The translations under genes were made by a program, and so were the position numbers. The notes beneath the pieces were generated by a model. That model was not told the origin of the DNA, did not search any database, and worked only from the letters and a program-made list of their open reading frames with translations. Of a DNA stretch of 64,000 nucleotides, positions 44,520-56,433 are shown piece by piece; positions within the stretch are counted from its first letter, which is position 1, and every line of letters begins with the position of its first letter. The DNA is from Stenogyne calaminthoides (lineage: Eukaryota; Streptophyta; Magnoliopsida; Lamiales; Lamiaceae), in NCBI GenBank assembly GCA_037126765.1, contig JBBCBC010000002.1, positions 17,763,853 to 17,827,852 of the forward strand, in the 5' to 3' direction.

Positions 44520-44830
44520 ATCCAAAAAGAACAAGAAACAGGTTCAGAAAATTTCCGGAGGAGTTCAGTTAAATTCCCAATTACTCGCACCTACTCCCCA
44601 AATCACCATCTTTCGTAGAAGTTTTCCCCACAAGAAGTATTGTGTACTGTATATGTAAACCTCGCAATATGACATCCCTGGCTTGGAATGCCCCCAGAGT
44701 AGTCATTTCATGATGAACTGGGTCAACAATTTTCTGTTATTTATCGTATATCATACACGTACTTATTTTGTTTGTGAGTTGTTATCAAATTAGCCACATA
44801 ATATTCTCCATAAAAAACGACTCGCAACAA

Positions 44831-44848
44831 TTGGCGCTAGAAGGAGGG
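44831..44848 (+). promoter_or_regulatory. Probable primer binding site of Tat element
   Basis: TTGGCGCTAGAAGGAGGG begins one base after the 5' LTR. It starts like TGGCGCC-type sites of plant gypsy elements, but I could not assign the tRNA. Confidence 0.6.
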
Positions 44849-44907
44849 TAGAAAAAACTAGCCCATACACAATCCTATAGATAGCCGAGGCAGAAAAAAG
44901 AAATATA

Positions 44908-46820
44908 ATGCCTCAATCTAGGAATACTCAGATGAAGAGGTCGGGACAGAGCCGACCTCACGCTCAGAAAGAGGCTCAGCATCAGCCTCACAAAAATCAG
45001 ACCGCGGAAACCATCAATCTTGAAGATATTGCGGACGATCAGACGGGCCATAACAAAGGCCATCACTTTCTTGTTGCGAGCACAAAAAGAGAGGGCTGAA
45101 AAGGAGTTGGCCAAGTTGAAAGTTCAAGATGATTATGATCGACGCTCGCATACACCTGATAGCGAGCAAGTTAAGTTGAAAGCTTCGCGGAAGCGGGCCA
45201 ACAAAAAGGCTGCTGATATGTCGGACGACGAGCAGCCTCAAGGGTCCAGACCATCGGCGTTTGGACGTTTGAGGCTCTCCGTTAAAGACCGAATCGACAA
45301 TCATAGGCGTCAGGGTCCCGGGAGGGAACAGCCGATGAACATTCTGGCTCCCTCAGATCCTCATGATCGCCCGCATCCCGAAAGACAGCAGGAACAACAA
45401 AAATCGGTTGGAACTAAATTGTCTATCCATCATCGATTGGGTAGTCAAGGACGAACTTGGAAAGGGGGACTGCCCCATCATGAGCATGACCCCCTGGGTC
45501 CTCACGATGGGACACAGCCCCGATCCAAGTCTGTCAGTTCCACGAAATTTGCAGAAATACAGAAAGCAATCGAGGGCTTACAGGCCGACCTGGCCGCAAC
45601 GAGAGGACTCCCTCGGGCGAGCACAATGTCGTGCTTGCCACTAACACCGGCGATCATGGTAGCCGAAATACAAGAAAAAGTGGCAAAGGTCCGACCACCA
45701 ATCCTTATGTTCGATGCTGAGTCTGACCCACATGTTCACCTCAGCAAATATTCAGATTTTATGATCGCCATGGGCACCACCGACGTAATGCAGTGTCGGC
45801 GCCCACTGATGGTTTTCTACTCTGCCCGCTGCGTCCATCACGTCTTTCGCCCAGTTGGGACAGAAATTCCTATCCCATTTCTCATCCATGTGTGCTCGCC
45901 CAGCACCAAAACAGAGGTTGACACATTTCTCCCAGCTAAAGGGTGAATCAGATCGAGCATACATTGAAAGATTTGACAAATGTTTGTATGATGGAGCCCC
46001 AGTTGAAGAGGATGCCTAGATCCTCATGGTGGTCGGAGGCCTGACCCTAAATACGGATATGTGGAAAGCCATGCATCAGGATTGGCCGAACACATGTACC
46101 AAATTTCAAGAGCGAGCAGTCAAGATTATAGCTATGCAGGATCTACTCGCCCAATCACTGTTAGGCCAAGAAGTAGCAACAAAAAGAGTTGTTGGTAAAA
46201 AAGTAATGAATGAGGGGGGGTATAAACCCCCAGGATCTTTTAAACCTTTTGAAGAAGGAGCAGAAGCACATGCACTATGAAGTCTTCTAGGCGTTTCAGC
46301 AGAGACGATATTTAATCAAATTAAGGATCGGGACATGTTGGATAAGCCACGAAGAATTGTAATGGATAAAAATCGGCTTAATACTTCCAAGTTTTGCAAT
46401 TATCATGAGTACATCGGACATAATACCGAAAAATGTAGTAATTTACTTCGTTAACTTTGGAAGTTATATGAAGAGAATCGTCTTACGCAGTTCCTCAAAA
46501 AAGCCAGCGAACAGAGATTCCCGAACTGAAAAATCAGGTGATCGTAGGGGTAAGCGTAAGGCCGAAGAAGCATCTAACAGTGATCCCGAGGAATCCCGCA
46601 AGAGCTCGGAATTACCCAAAAGAGGGGCACCTACCATGCGTAGAGGTCGGGAGAGTCAAGAAATCAACATGATTCATCCTGATTATGGTCCGGTGGGTGG
46701 ATGCTATCAGGCACCGACGTTATCGAACAGGCGAAAGAAGATTGAAATGTGTGCCATGCAAAGCATCCATCAGGTGAGGGTGGCGAGCACATCAGCTTGC
46801 ATGCCACCCTCTCACTAAAT
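44908..46820 (+). pseudogene. Tat gypsy gag
   Basis: The ATG at 44908 starts MPQSRNTQMKRSGQSR; a frameshift near 45070 moves coding to the 45020-45946 frame. That frame is basic and low-complexity before the gag core (VRPPILMFDAESDPHVHLSK, FMIAMGTTDVMQC). The core continues at 46026-46280 (WPNTCTKFQERAVKIIAMQ). A CCHC-like motif, KFCNYHEYIGHNTEKC, lies near 46390-46440. The tail 46405-46818 is basic and charged. Frameshifts and stops between blocks show decay. Confidence 0.85.
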
Positions 46821-46821
46821 C

Positions 46822-47586
46822 ATGTTCTCGGAAGATGATCTCGACGGCATAATCACCCCCCATAATGACTCTCTAACCATCAGTGCTCGTCTTCTCGGTT
46901 TGAAGGTGCATCGCCTCCTGGTCGACACCGAAGCATATGCGAACATTCTGTTCGTTAACACTCTGCACCAAATGGAGAAGCAAGTTGAGGACCTAAGTAG
47001 TTATATAGAACCATGTGATCACACCATCATGGGTTTTGGGGAATTTATAACCCGGCCCTATGGTCTGATCAGGTTAGGAGTCGAGCTAGAGTCAACTTTA
47101 AATCCAGAGATCCAATGAACTAAAATGTTAGATTTTGTAATCGTCGATGCTCCATCTACTTATAACGGGTTTTTAGGTCGCCCATTTATTCAGGAATTCA
47201 AAGCTGCCTGTTCGCCTTATTACTATTGTTTTAAGTTTCCAACCCAAGAAGGGACGGGTAGCGTAAAAGGCGACCAGAAAAAAGCTCGAGATTGTTTGTT
47301 GTTATGCGCGCCAAAAAAGCAAAATATCATTAACATGATGGAACAAACATGGGAGACCGGAGAATCAAGCCAATAAGCGGATATGTTGCCGAGGACGCTT
47401 ATATCTCCTCTGACGAGCACATCTCCACGGGCGAACACAGAACCCGGAATGATAACTCATGTTCAAGATCTAATAAATATTGATCCACCAAACGAGCTAC
47501 CGAACTTAGAACCTCGTATAGGTTTTGATCCTATGGAGGTAGTTGACGTGCACCGGGGGTCGATCGAAGATCCTCGATGGAAGTAA
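46822..47586 (+). pseudogene. Tat gypsy aspartic protease region
   Basis: HRLLVDTEAYANILFVNTL is the protease active-site segment. The family has D-S/T/G-G/A-S here; this copy has Asp-Thr-Glu-Ala, so the loop after the catalytic aspartate looks altered. The flap and C-terminal blocks (YGLIRLGVEL; FVIVDAPSTYNGFLGRPFI) follow, the latter in the next frame after a stop near 47118. The stretch 47383-47586 is the linker to RT. Confidence 0.8.
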
Positions 47587-47601
47587 AAAAAGAGGCGAGC
47601 A

Positions 47602-48902
47602 ATGCCTGTTGAACAATTGGAGTCTGTCAATATCGACCCGATCAGATCGAAATTAGAAGTGTTTATTAGTTCAGAATTACAGGAACCATTCCGAACAGAA
47701 ATGATCGCATATCTTCGAGCAAACTTGGATGTGTTCGCTTGGTCACATGAGGACATGGTCGAAATTGATCCTAAACATGCATGTCACTCTCTTAACGTTG
47801 ACCCAACACAAATTCCAATAATCCAGAAGCGGAGAAAATTCAGTCCGGAGAAGTATGCAGTTATGGATAGTGAAATCAAGAAATTGCTCGATAATAAATT
47901 GATTCGAGAAGTAAAGTGCCCAAGATGGCTTGCTAACCCTGTGCTCGTCTGCAAATCTAACGGAACTTGGAGGTTATGCATAGATTTCACCGACTTAAAC
48001 AAGGCATGCCCGAAAGACAATTTTCCGATGCCACATATCGATTATTTGGTTGATAACGCAGCAGGACATGAGCTCATGACCTTCATGGATGCATTTGCTG
48101 GGTATCACCAAATACCCATGCATCCAGACGATCAAAAGAATACGACTTTCTGCAACGAAAAGAATATGTATTGTTTGCAACGCATGCCATTCGGATTAAA
48201 GAATGCTGGAGCAACATATCAACGTTTGGTGAACAAGATGTTCGACGAACATATAGGTCGAACAGTCGAGGTGTACATTGATGACATAGTGGTAAAAAGC
48301 GAGCATAAGGAAGACCACATAACCCACCTGGCACAGACTTTTGATATTCTCAGGGAGTATAACATGAAGTTAAATCCGAAGAAATGCAGCATATGGTCAG
48401 TCAACGGGGGATTGAAGCGAACCCATCAAAGATTCAAGCTATGCTCAACATGTAGGCCCCCAGAAGTGTGAAAGAAGTTCAAAAATTAACTGGACGTTTG
48501 GCTTCTGTAAACCGGTTTATATCACGAAGTGGAGACAAATGCAAACCTTTCTTTGACGCATTAAAGAAAGGGAGATTTCAATGGACAGAGCATTCCCAAA
48601 ATGCTTTTGAGTCATTAAAACAATACCTGGCGGATACTCAAACATTATCTAAGCATGTTCCAGGCAAACAACTTTATTTGTATCTTGCCGCATCAGAGCA
48701 TGCAATTAGCGCTGTGCTCATTCGAGCAGAGGGGGCAACACATTTGCCTATTTATTATGTAAGTCAGGTACTCAAAGAAGCCGAGCTCCGGTACCCTCCA
48801 TTGGAAAAGCTCCTGTATGCTCTCGTTATGAGTGTCCGAAAACTGCGACCATACTTTTTCGATCACTCAGTCGAGGTGTTAACCACTTTCCCATTACGAT
48901 AA
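47602..48902 (+). pseudogene. Tat gypsy reverse transcriptase and RNase H
   Basis: Open from 47602: WLANPVLVCKSNGTWRLCID, FTDLNKACPKDNFPMPHIDY, LMTFMDAFAGYHQIPMHPD, MPFGLKNAGATYQRLVNKMF and the catalytic VYIDDIVVKSEH (YIDD at 48274-48285). Near 48393 about 30 bp of the thumb/connection are missing and the frame shifts. The 48468-48902 frame continues with VKEVQKLTGRLASVNRFISR and RNase H motifs to LRPYFFDHSVEVLT. RT makes the DNA copy and RNase H removes the RNA. Confidence 0.92.
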
Positions 48903-48947
48903 GTTCTCCACCGACCAGACACTGCGGGCAGGCTACTCAAGTGGGCG

Positions 48948-49319
48948 GTGGAGTTAGGTCAATTTAGCATTACGTTCGCCCCACGAACAGCAATAAAGGG
49001 CCAGGCTATGGCCGATTTCATGGTTGAATTGACATATCCGCAAATACCCGAAAAAGGTGTCGACCAACCATGGCACATGTATGTAGACGGCTCATCAACA
49101 AGTTCAAGAGCTGGGGCGGGCGTGGTTCTCATTAGCCCAACTCGACAAACTTTCACGACAGCCATCCATTTTGATTTCCCAGCAACAAATAATGAAGCCG
49201 AGTATGAAGCTTTGATCGCTGGACTACACATGGCTGTGACAATGGGAATTCAGAGGATGATGATTTATAGCGATTCTAAAATAATCGTATACCAAGTATT
49301 AGGTGAGTACGAAGCCTGA
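48948..49319 (+). pseudogene. Second (archaeal-type) RNase H, Tat gypsy
   Basis: MYVDGSSTSSRAGAGVVL carries the first acidic residue, NNEAEYEALIAGLHMA the glutamate, and MIYSDSKIIVYQV the next aspartate. This additional RNase H between RT-RNase H and integrase is a hallmark of the Tat lineage. A stop follows EYEA at 49317-49319, interrupting the polyprotein before integrase. Confidence 0.9.
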
Positions 49320-49328
49320 GGCGAACAG

Positions 49329-50774
49329 ATGGCACAATATCAGCAACTAGCAAAGGAGCTACTTGAAGAATTCGAACAAGTTTACATAGAACAATTACCA
49401 CGATTGGATAATTCGTTCGCTGATGCCTTGGCACGATTGGCAACAGCAGAAGGAGTGACGAGAATGACGGACATTGTGGTCGTCACAACTTATTCGCCAT
49501 CAATTCCCAGAGTTGTGGTCGCCCATGTGACAGGCGAGCAAGAAGCCTGGATGACTCCAATTTTAAGTTACTTACAAAAAGGACTTCTCCCCGAAAATAA
49601 AGCACAAGCTACTCGCCTCAGATTACAAGCTGCTCGATATACTATCCTAGACGGGCATTTATACAAAAGAAGTTTCTCTCTTTCATTATTGAAATGTATT
49701 ACTCCTGAAGAGGGTCATGTGATTCTGGAACAGATTCATGATGGGGTATGTGGAAACCACACAGGTGGACTTGTCCTGGCACATAAAATTATCAGACAAG
49801 GTTACTATTGGCCTACTCTCAAGAAAGATTCGCTCGCGTATGCCCGCGCATGTCATAAGTGTCAGGTACACGCCCCACTTATCCATAGCCCACCCGAAGA
49901 ACTAGTGTCTGTTTATAGCCTGTGGCCATTTGCTAAATGGGGAATCAATTTGATCGGCCCATTTCCTACTGGCACATCGGGAGTAAAATATGTCGTGGTT
50001 GCCGTTGATTACTACACTAAATGGGCGGAAGCTGAAGCCATTGTTAAAACCACCGAACAAAGAATGTGGAATTTTGTTTGGAAAAATATCATTTATCGTT
50101 TTGGGCTTCCGCAGTCATTAGTAACAGATAATGGCAAACAGTTCGATGGAAGTGAATTCCAACAAAATTGTGCTCGTTGGGGCATAAAGAAGCATTACTC
50201 TACTCCGTATTACCCCCAGTCAAACGGACAAGTTGAAGTTGTCAATAAAATTATCAAGCATACCCTCAAGGCTAAACTTGATGATTCCAAGGGGGGAGGA
50301 TGGGCTGAAGAGTTACCCAAAATATTATGGGCCTATCGTACTACTTTCAGAACATCAACTGCGGAAACCCCGTTTGCCCTGGCATTTGGTGCGGAAGCTG
50401 TTATACCTGCAGAAGTAAAGATTCCGAGCCATCGGACAATGAGTTTTGGAGAGCACATCAACGACCAGGCGCTCGCCCTAAGTGCAGATCTGTTGGAAGA
50501 AAGAAGGATGGAGGATGATTTCAGGAACGCTATGTATAAAAAAAGATCAGAAAAGTTCTACAACTCCAAAGTCCGAACACGCAGGTTCAACGTGGGCGAG
50601 CTGGTTCTAAGACGAGCAACGGGGGTACCAAGTGGTGTGTTCGGCCGAGCATGGGAAGGTCCATTCAGAGTTACAGAGCGCTTGTTAAATGGGGCATATG
50701 ATTTGGAAGACCTGAATGGAGTTTCGTTGTCCTATTCATGGAATGCGTCAAATCTAAAAAAGTATTATCAGTAA
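49329..50774 (+). pseudogene. Tat gypsy integrase (open, first catalytic Asp replaced)
   Basis: A 481-codon open frame. The start is an internal Met; the first part closes the RNase H (LARLATAEGVTRM). The zinc-binding H2C2 part is HDGVCGNHTGGLVLAHK to CHKCQ. The core has WGINLIGPFPTG, where the family normally has Asp in the Asn position, then SLVTDNGKQFDG (second Asp) and PYYPQSNGQVEVVNKI (Glu). The C-terminal part has LVLRRATGVPSG and WEGPFRVTERLLNGAYDLE. Loss of the first acidic residue should abolish strand transfer. Confidence 0.92.
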
Positions 50775-52587
50775 CGACGAGAACAACTGGCTAGCTACCC
50801 CGAGCATAATCAGCCATTCGGCTAAGACAAGCAGGACAAACATGAAGGAAGAACACACCGTGTCCGACATAAATTTCTGAATCTTCTAGAAGAAATTATG
50901 GCCAGCACTATTAAAAGATAGAAGATACGTGTCAAAACAAGTTGCGAAGTGGTGGCAACCAAAAGAGGTACGCGTCAATCCTTGAATAAGAACTGGCAAA
51001 GACAAGGACAGATGTCAAAATGAAGATTTAAAGCAAGAAGGCCAACACCAACTAGATATGTCAGCACCTGTTTGGGATGGTAGTATAAATTGGCATATTG
51101 ATAGCTGAAGAAGGGGGAAGAAAAACAGAGAAAAAAGAAAAAATACTGCAAACATATTAGAAAAGAATTCATTTATCGGGAGATAGTTGGTTTGGTATAC
51201 CTCCAGATGAAATTTTCGACACTCGATTCAGCAATCATTTTGCTGACTCAATCATGTGTCCTGGCGCTTGCTCTAGTACGAGCTTTATACCCCGTATCGC
51301 AGTCACAAAGGAAAATACTCTCCTTTCAATTTGGAAAAGCCAATCCAAATCGGGAGAAGTATTTTCTTCTAAACGGGTATTGTCACTCCGAGCACAGGTT
51401 GGTGCTCGTTGTGGACTCAAGATGCTCAGCAGAGTCATGGTTTCCACTCCACTTTACTCACTGCTTATGCAGTAGTAAATCACTAGTCCCCTTCGCATCC
51501 CAAAAATCTCCTCCGAGGGGGTGGGATGTCGAGGCATCCGCACAAAACGACGCGTGGATGCTGATGCTCAGGCATCTACAGAAGAGGATAAAATGGTGCG
51601 AGCAGAGGTTTTTGCACGTGCCTGATATAGGCGAGCAGGCGTGCTCGCCACATGCTCATGTCCACGGCAGCCCGCATAATCACAGCTTGTCCAGGAGGGG
51701 CAAACGCTGATGCTGCTGTTGCTCGAGCATATTAATTGAAGAAGAGTAGACAGGCTGATCTGCCTCATACTTGTCAACATCAATTCCGCGGACTAGATGA
51801 GGTCAGCTCATGTCTATTTCAAGACAAGGTTTAAATTCAAAACCATAGTCTGATGTCTATAGTTATGTGTAATAGAAACAGTCTTCTTCAAATGTAAAAG
51901 CTGTAATAGAATAGCAACGTGTTGCGAAGCATTTTTGTTTGTTAAGTTCTTCTAGTTAAAGCCTATCAGAGGTCGCACCTAAGCCGGACGACCCGAACAA
52001 AGACGAACGAGCAGAAGTTTATGTTCACCTGACGAAACAATTCGTACTTAGATACCCGCAGTAAAGCGAGTGATGGGTACGGAGCCGCAACTAAATAAGA
52101 CTACTCGTACTTACAGATACCCGCAACAAAGCGAGTGATGAGTACGGGGTGGCAACAAAATAAGACGACCCGAGCAGAATAGTGATCGCGGCTAACATAA
52201 GACGATCACGAAATAAGAAAGAGGGGGGTTGCACATAAGTTAACCCATCTGGTCGCAGCTAAATAAGACGATCAACCTGATTGCACCTCAATAAGACAAT
52301 CAAAAAACCAAAGAAGTCAGGGTGGAACATAGACACAGATCATGTTCGAATTCATTCAGAAGAAAAGATGGCATAAACTAGGAAACAAGACAAACATCAA
52401 CCGTTCATCAGCAAAATTCATCCTCCACGATCGAATCAGAGGAGATTGTTCAACAAGCAAATTCAATGGAAACAACAAATTGAACGAAAGGAGAAGACAA
52501 AAATTACACAGTAGTGCAAGAGGAAAATGTACAACAAACAAAACTAAGGAATAAATTCATTGTTGGGGGTGGGCGGAAGAGTTGTAT
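50775..52587 (+). other. Spacer after integrase with degenerate repeats
   Basis: There is no sense-strand gene. The 51970-52310 segment is a degenerate array with units like CGCAACTAAATAAGACGA and ACCCGCAACAAAGCGAGTGATGnGTACGG. Such repeat-rich 3' untranslated regions are common in Tat elements. Two CATCCGCA/GGCATC-rich stretches occur near 51530-51580. Confidence 0.75.
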
Positions 52588-54809
52588 CTAGCAAGTCTTG
52601 CCTCGTCTGCTCGGTCCCTTAAAGACCCACCCAGCATCATCAAGCCTCATCTGCTCGCAGGATAATAAGTTCTGCTCGGCTTCAGGAAGACCACTTTGCT
52701 CGCCCTGCACCTGATCAAACCCATGCTCGGCTCGGTGAGTTTGGTCGATAGTACCTTCAACATCCGCATCCGAACCATCTTCCTCGTCCAAAATAGGGTC
52801 ATCAATCTCGATCCCATCAGGAAGATTAGAGAAATTGCACAGATCACTAAAATCAGATATTGGAAGGTTGCGATCTGGGGGGGTTGTCGATCAGGTACTT
52901 CTCGAGATGGGCTACGAGTGGGGTAATCTGGTCAGCAGTAAGTGTTTGTCTAGCAGAACGGATGGCATTTGCAAAGGCGCATATATAGGAGAAATTGGAC
53001 ATGGAATCAACATACTCTTCAATGTGCAATTTTGAATTTTCAAGACCCAGACGAGTGTTGGTCTCTTCGGAGGTGAGGAGTTGTTGGACGAGCAGAGTTT
53101 TCTCACATTCTGCAGTCTCGATACCTGTTCTGAGTTTTCGGAGCTCAACGTTCAGCTCGTCCTGAACTTTCCTAATGCCAGCCACCTCTTCCCAATTATG
53201 GTGCAACTCTTCCCGAGCAAGGCCTAACTCCTCTCTGGCTTGGCAAGCATCTTCCCGAGCTATACGAGCATCCTCTTGAGCTTTATGAGCCTCTGCTTGG
53301 GCTGAGGATATTTCACTCTGCTCGCCTCCCCTCGGTTTTACTCGTTGAGCATCTCTCTCAGCCTGAATTCGAACAAGCTCTTGAGGTCTCTTGGTTTGAG
53401 CCATTTCAGTATGCTCAGATGTGCTTACAGCAATAGTGACGGTAGGAAAAGCTGTAGACAGAAGAATTTATTAAAAGAGAAAGAGAAACCGGGAACAAAA
53501 GGCACAACACAATTGCAAGTATAAAAAACAATCCTTACCAGCTGGATTGACGGCAACTAAATGGTGAGGGGGCACGAACAATCCTCCCTTCTTCCTTTGA
53601 TCAGCAGTATTCAACGTCTTCACTGAGCTTTCGGAGTATGGATCAAGATCGATTTGCCAGATACTGCTGAAATAACCGTCGTTTGTCTCTTTGTCTGTTG
53701 TTGCTTGAATTCCTGAGATTGAGAAGATAAGTTAAAATCAGTTCATTGTGAAGAGCAAAACCACAAAAATACTTACTTCGACAGGTTCCAAAATCAGTGG
53801 GGATGTCTAAGTGGGCATTTGGTTCACATCCTGAAGCAGGACTTTTCCAATCACCCCCGATGAACCAAAACTTCTCTTTCCAATCAGTGATCTTATTAGG
53901 CACATCCTCGATGACCTTACACTTTGCATTCGCTTGCATGAACAACCATCCGTGTTCACCTTTGGGTCGAGTCAAATGAACTAATCGAGTAAGTTTCTGC
54001 TTCTTTGATGGATAGTACCACGTTTTTTGTTTTCTTAGAGCAGTCGAAAACTCATGATCATATGCCACCCATTCGGCATTAGCTGTGTAATAGTGATGTT
54101 CCATTCTACGAGCAAGCGAGTAATAGCTGGATGAAGTGGGAATCGAAGACCCGCTTCCATGGTATCTAAGTTCACAAAGAACCTGACCCTCGGGAGAGGC
54201 TGGTCCTTTCTTCATCGGGACCAGGCCCAGAAAAACATATCTTTTCTCGTAATTCCGGTACAGTTGGCCGAGCATATCTACATCAATCACACTTGCAATT
54301 TTGCTCGCTGGGTATTCATTTTCGACCCTTGTCCTATGAGGTTGTTCTGGCCATTAAAAATCATAGTGATCACTATACTCGGTATATGTTGGGCTATGAG
54401 GAAGACCAACAGGGATATCGAGCATCATGTTCTGTTCGCCATCAAATCCTCTGTTCGACTCATCAACATTTTCAGTTATTGGGATTTCCTCCCTCAAATG
54501 ATTGGCATCCCTATTTAGATCTCGATTACCTACAACCCTAGATCCGATTTGGGGTTGGGATAGAGGATCTTCACCCGAATCATCTAAAAAATTGGTGCGG
54601 GCTAAATCTCGGTCTTATTCATTAAGGGCATCATCGGAATCCGATGAAAGAATGGCAAATGGTTGTCGAACTTGCCTGCGGGATCTTGAACCTGAGGCGT
54701 TCATCTCCAGCGCATTTGCACCACTACGGGAGATTGGACGGTAAGAGGAGGAAGAGGAATTATGATGTTTTGACTCAATTGAAGCGGTAGAACTCGAACG
54801 AGAAGTCAT
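52588..54809 (-). pseudogene. Antisense ORF of Tat element (gypsy-type transposon domain)
   Basis: The ATG at 54809-54807 starts a serine-rich stretch (54809-54615). The next block carries an RFPLHP motif (54151-54129) in one frame and YPSKKQKLTRLVHL, GWLFMQANAK and WFIGGDWKSP in another (54290-53643), the pattern of the plant domain named 'putative gypsy type transposon'. It is followed by a coiled coil of AREE/AQED-type heptads with about 180 residues (53404-52853) and an acidic tail (52847-52588). Frameshifts split it. Antisense ORFs in this place are known from Grande and RIRE2; their function is unknown. Confidence 0.82.
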
Positions 54810-55083
54810 AATTAGAATTAAGGGGGGTACGAAGCAAATACCTGGAAGAAATCTTTCGCCGGAATAAGAGTGCTCTTACCGAAAATTTCAGACGCTACAA
54901 AATGTGAAGAAAGAAAGAAGAGAGAATGAAGAAAAAGAAAAAGAGCTGAGGTGGCAAAATAATTCTTATAGATGCTGGATTTAAAAATTTTGAAAATTCG
55001 ACACAGAAGACGAAGCGACACTCACGAAGGCCCGCTCAATATATCCAACAGTCGGGCCCCCATGATGTATACAAAGCGGCCCG

Positions 55084-55095
55084 GCTGGGGGGTAT
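55084..55095 (+). promoter_or_regulatory. Polypurine tract, Tat element
   Basis: GGCTGGGGGGTA-like purine-rich run directly before the 3' LTR start at 55096. Confidence 0.65.
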
Positions 55096-55961
55096 TATTG
55101 TGTTCGATATTTTCACCTCGATTTATTTGTACACGTCGGAGGGACACGTGTATCAATAAATTATTAAAATAACCATGTCCGATGGAGAGGTGTTCGCCTA
55201 GATAATATTTATCAACAAAATAAGTGTGCTCGCCAGCTTGCCGACCAAACAAGTGTGCTCGCCAGCTTGCCGACCAAACAAGTGTGCTCGCCAGCTTGCC
55301 GACCAAACAAGTGTGCTCGCTAGCTTGCCGACCAAACAAGTATGCTCGCCACTTGCCGACCAAGCAAGTATGCTCGCCAAATCTGGTGAGCATTATAGTC
55401 ATTCTTGTATGCTTGTTAAGGACAGTGTTCCGGTACAAAATTAATATGGTCTAAGGGGCGAGCAGAGCAATCAGTCGAGCAAAAATTGATAAGGACGACA
55501 AAAAGAATACCTTATAAGCAAGTGAATCCGAAGGTCAACCAGGAAGACGAAGTTGAAAACGTGGCAGCATCACATGAGTTCTTGCAAGACACAAAGTCTC
55601 CAGCTCATGCTTGCCAAACCAGCTCATGCTTACCAAAGTACTATAAATAGATCCAAAAAGAACAAGAAAAAGGTTCAGAAAATTTCCGGAGGAGTTCAGT
55701 AAAATTCCCAAGTACTCACACCTACTCCCCAAATCACCATCTTTCGTAGAAGTTTTCCCCACAAGAAGTATTGTGTTACTGTATATGTAAACCTCGCAAT
55801 ATGACATCCCTGGCTTGGAATGCCCCCAGAGTAGTCATTTCATGATGAACTGGGTCAACAATTTTCTGTTATTTACCGTATATCATAAACGTACTTATTT
55901 TGTTTGTGAGTTGTTATTAAATTAGTCACATAATATTCTCCATAAAAAACGACTCGCAACA
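55096..55961 (+). repeat. 3' LTR of Tat element
   Basis: 866 bp, TATTGTGTTCGATATT to GACTCGCAACA. The first bases are TA instead of TG. It differs from the 5' LTR by few substitutions and by two extra 29-bp units. Confidence 0.95.
55225..55368 (+). repeat. 29-bp tandem repeat in 3' LTR (5 units)
   Basis: Four 29-bp units and one 28-bp unit with the same core TGTGCTCGCCAGCTTGCC, then a partial unit. Confidence 0.93.
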
Positions 55962-55966
55962 GGGAG

Positions 55967-56415
55967 ATAGTTGATAATATTTGCCTCACCTTCCACCGTG
56001 TTAAAGAGTTTGCTGAGGGGATGCCAAGTTTCGAGCTTTTTCCTGATAATCCTTTTACTCATGTGGCACGGGACAAAATGAGGATCAGCGACAACCGGAT
56101 AAGGATGAGGATCAAAGAAAATATAAGGAAGATGATACAGAGAAGGATGATTCTACTACTGAGGAAGAGAGTGTTGAAGGGAGTAGTGAGGAGAGCAGCC
56201 ATGATAGTAGTGGGGATAGTGGGGAGAGTAGTGATGGAAAGAATGAAGAAAAGGATAAGGAAAGCAATGATGGTGATGGTAAGATTGATGAGGGTGTGGG
56301 TACAGAGGCCAATACTGCTAAACAGGGTGTTGATTCTGAGGTTGGTGATCTGTTTAAGTTGTTTTTTAATAGGTTTGAGGCTGAACTGGTGCTGGATATG
56401 TTTCTGAATTTGTGA
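55967..56415 (+). pseudogene. Ulp1-like gene, acidic linker
   Basis: After the gggag TSD the frame from 44021 continues IVDNICLTFHRVKEFAEGMP and FPDNPFTHVARD. Near 56075-56090 a one-base shift moves coding to a frame rich in Asp, Glu and Ser (EDDTEKDDSTTEEESVEG; SSEESSHDSSGDSGESSDG), ending with VGDLFKLFFNRFEAELVL and a stop at 56413-56415. Acidic serine-rich linkers commonly separate the N-terminal and protease domains of Ulp1-type plant genes. Confidence 0.75.
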
Positions 56416-56433
56416 GAAAAAAATGGTCTTTTC

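Larger units (their letters stand above)
44022..44829 (+). repeat. 5' LTR of Tat element
   Basis: 808 bp, TGTTGTGTTTGATATT to GACTCGCAACA. It contains three full 29-bp repeat units (44151-44237) and a TATA box (44511-44519). Confidence 0.95.
44022..55961 (+). mobile_element. Complete Tat-lineage Ty3/gypsy element, TSD gggag
   Basis: 11.94 kb between direct repeats gggag (44017-44021 and 55962-55966). LTRs are 44022-44829 and 55096-55961. The order is gag, protease, reverse transcriptase, RNase H, a second RNase H, integrase, a 1.8-kb spacer with repeats, an antisense ORF, polypurine tract and 3' LTR. A second RNase H plus an antisense ORF after pol is typical of the Tat lineage. Multiple frameshifts and an integrase active-site change make it defective. 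Confidence 0.96.

Noticed and set aside
46820..47380. Viral-type or cellular aspartic protease gene
   Set aside because: Position after gag and the Tat-type flap and GFLGRPF-like blocks identify it as the element's own protease.
51192..51710. 172-codon plus-strand ORF after the Tat integrase
   Set aside because: No motif; overlaps frames on the other strand and lies in the repeat-rich 3' spacer where nothing matches the Tat gene set.
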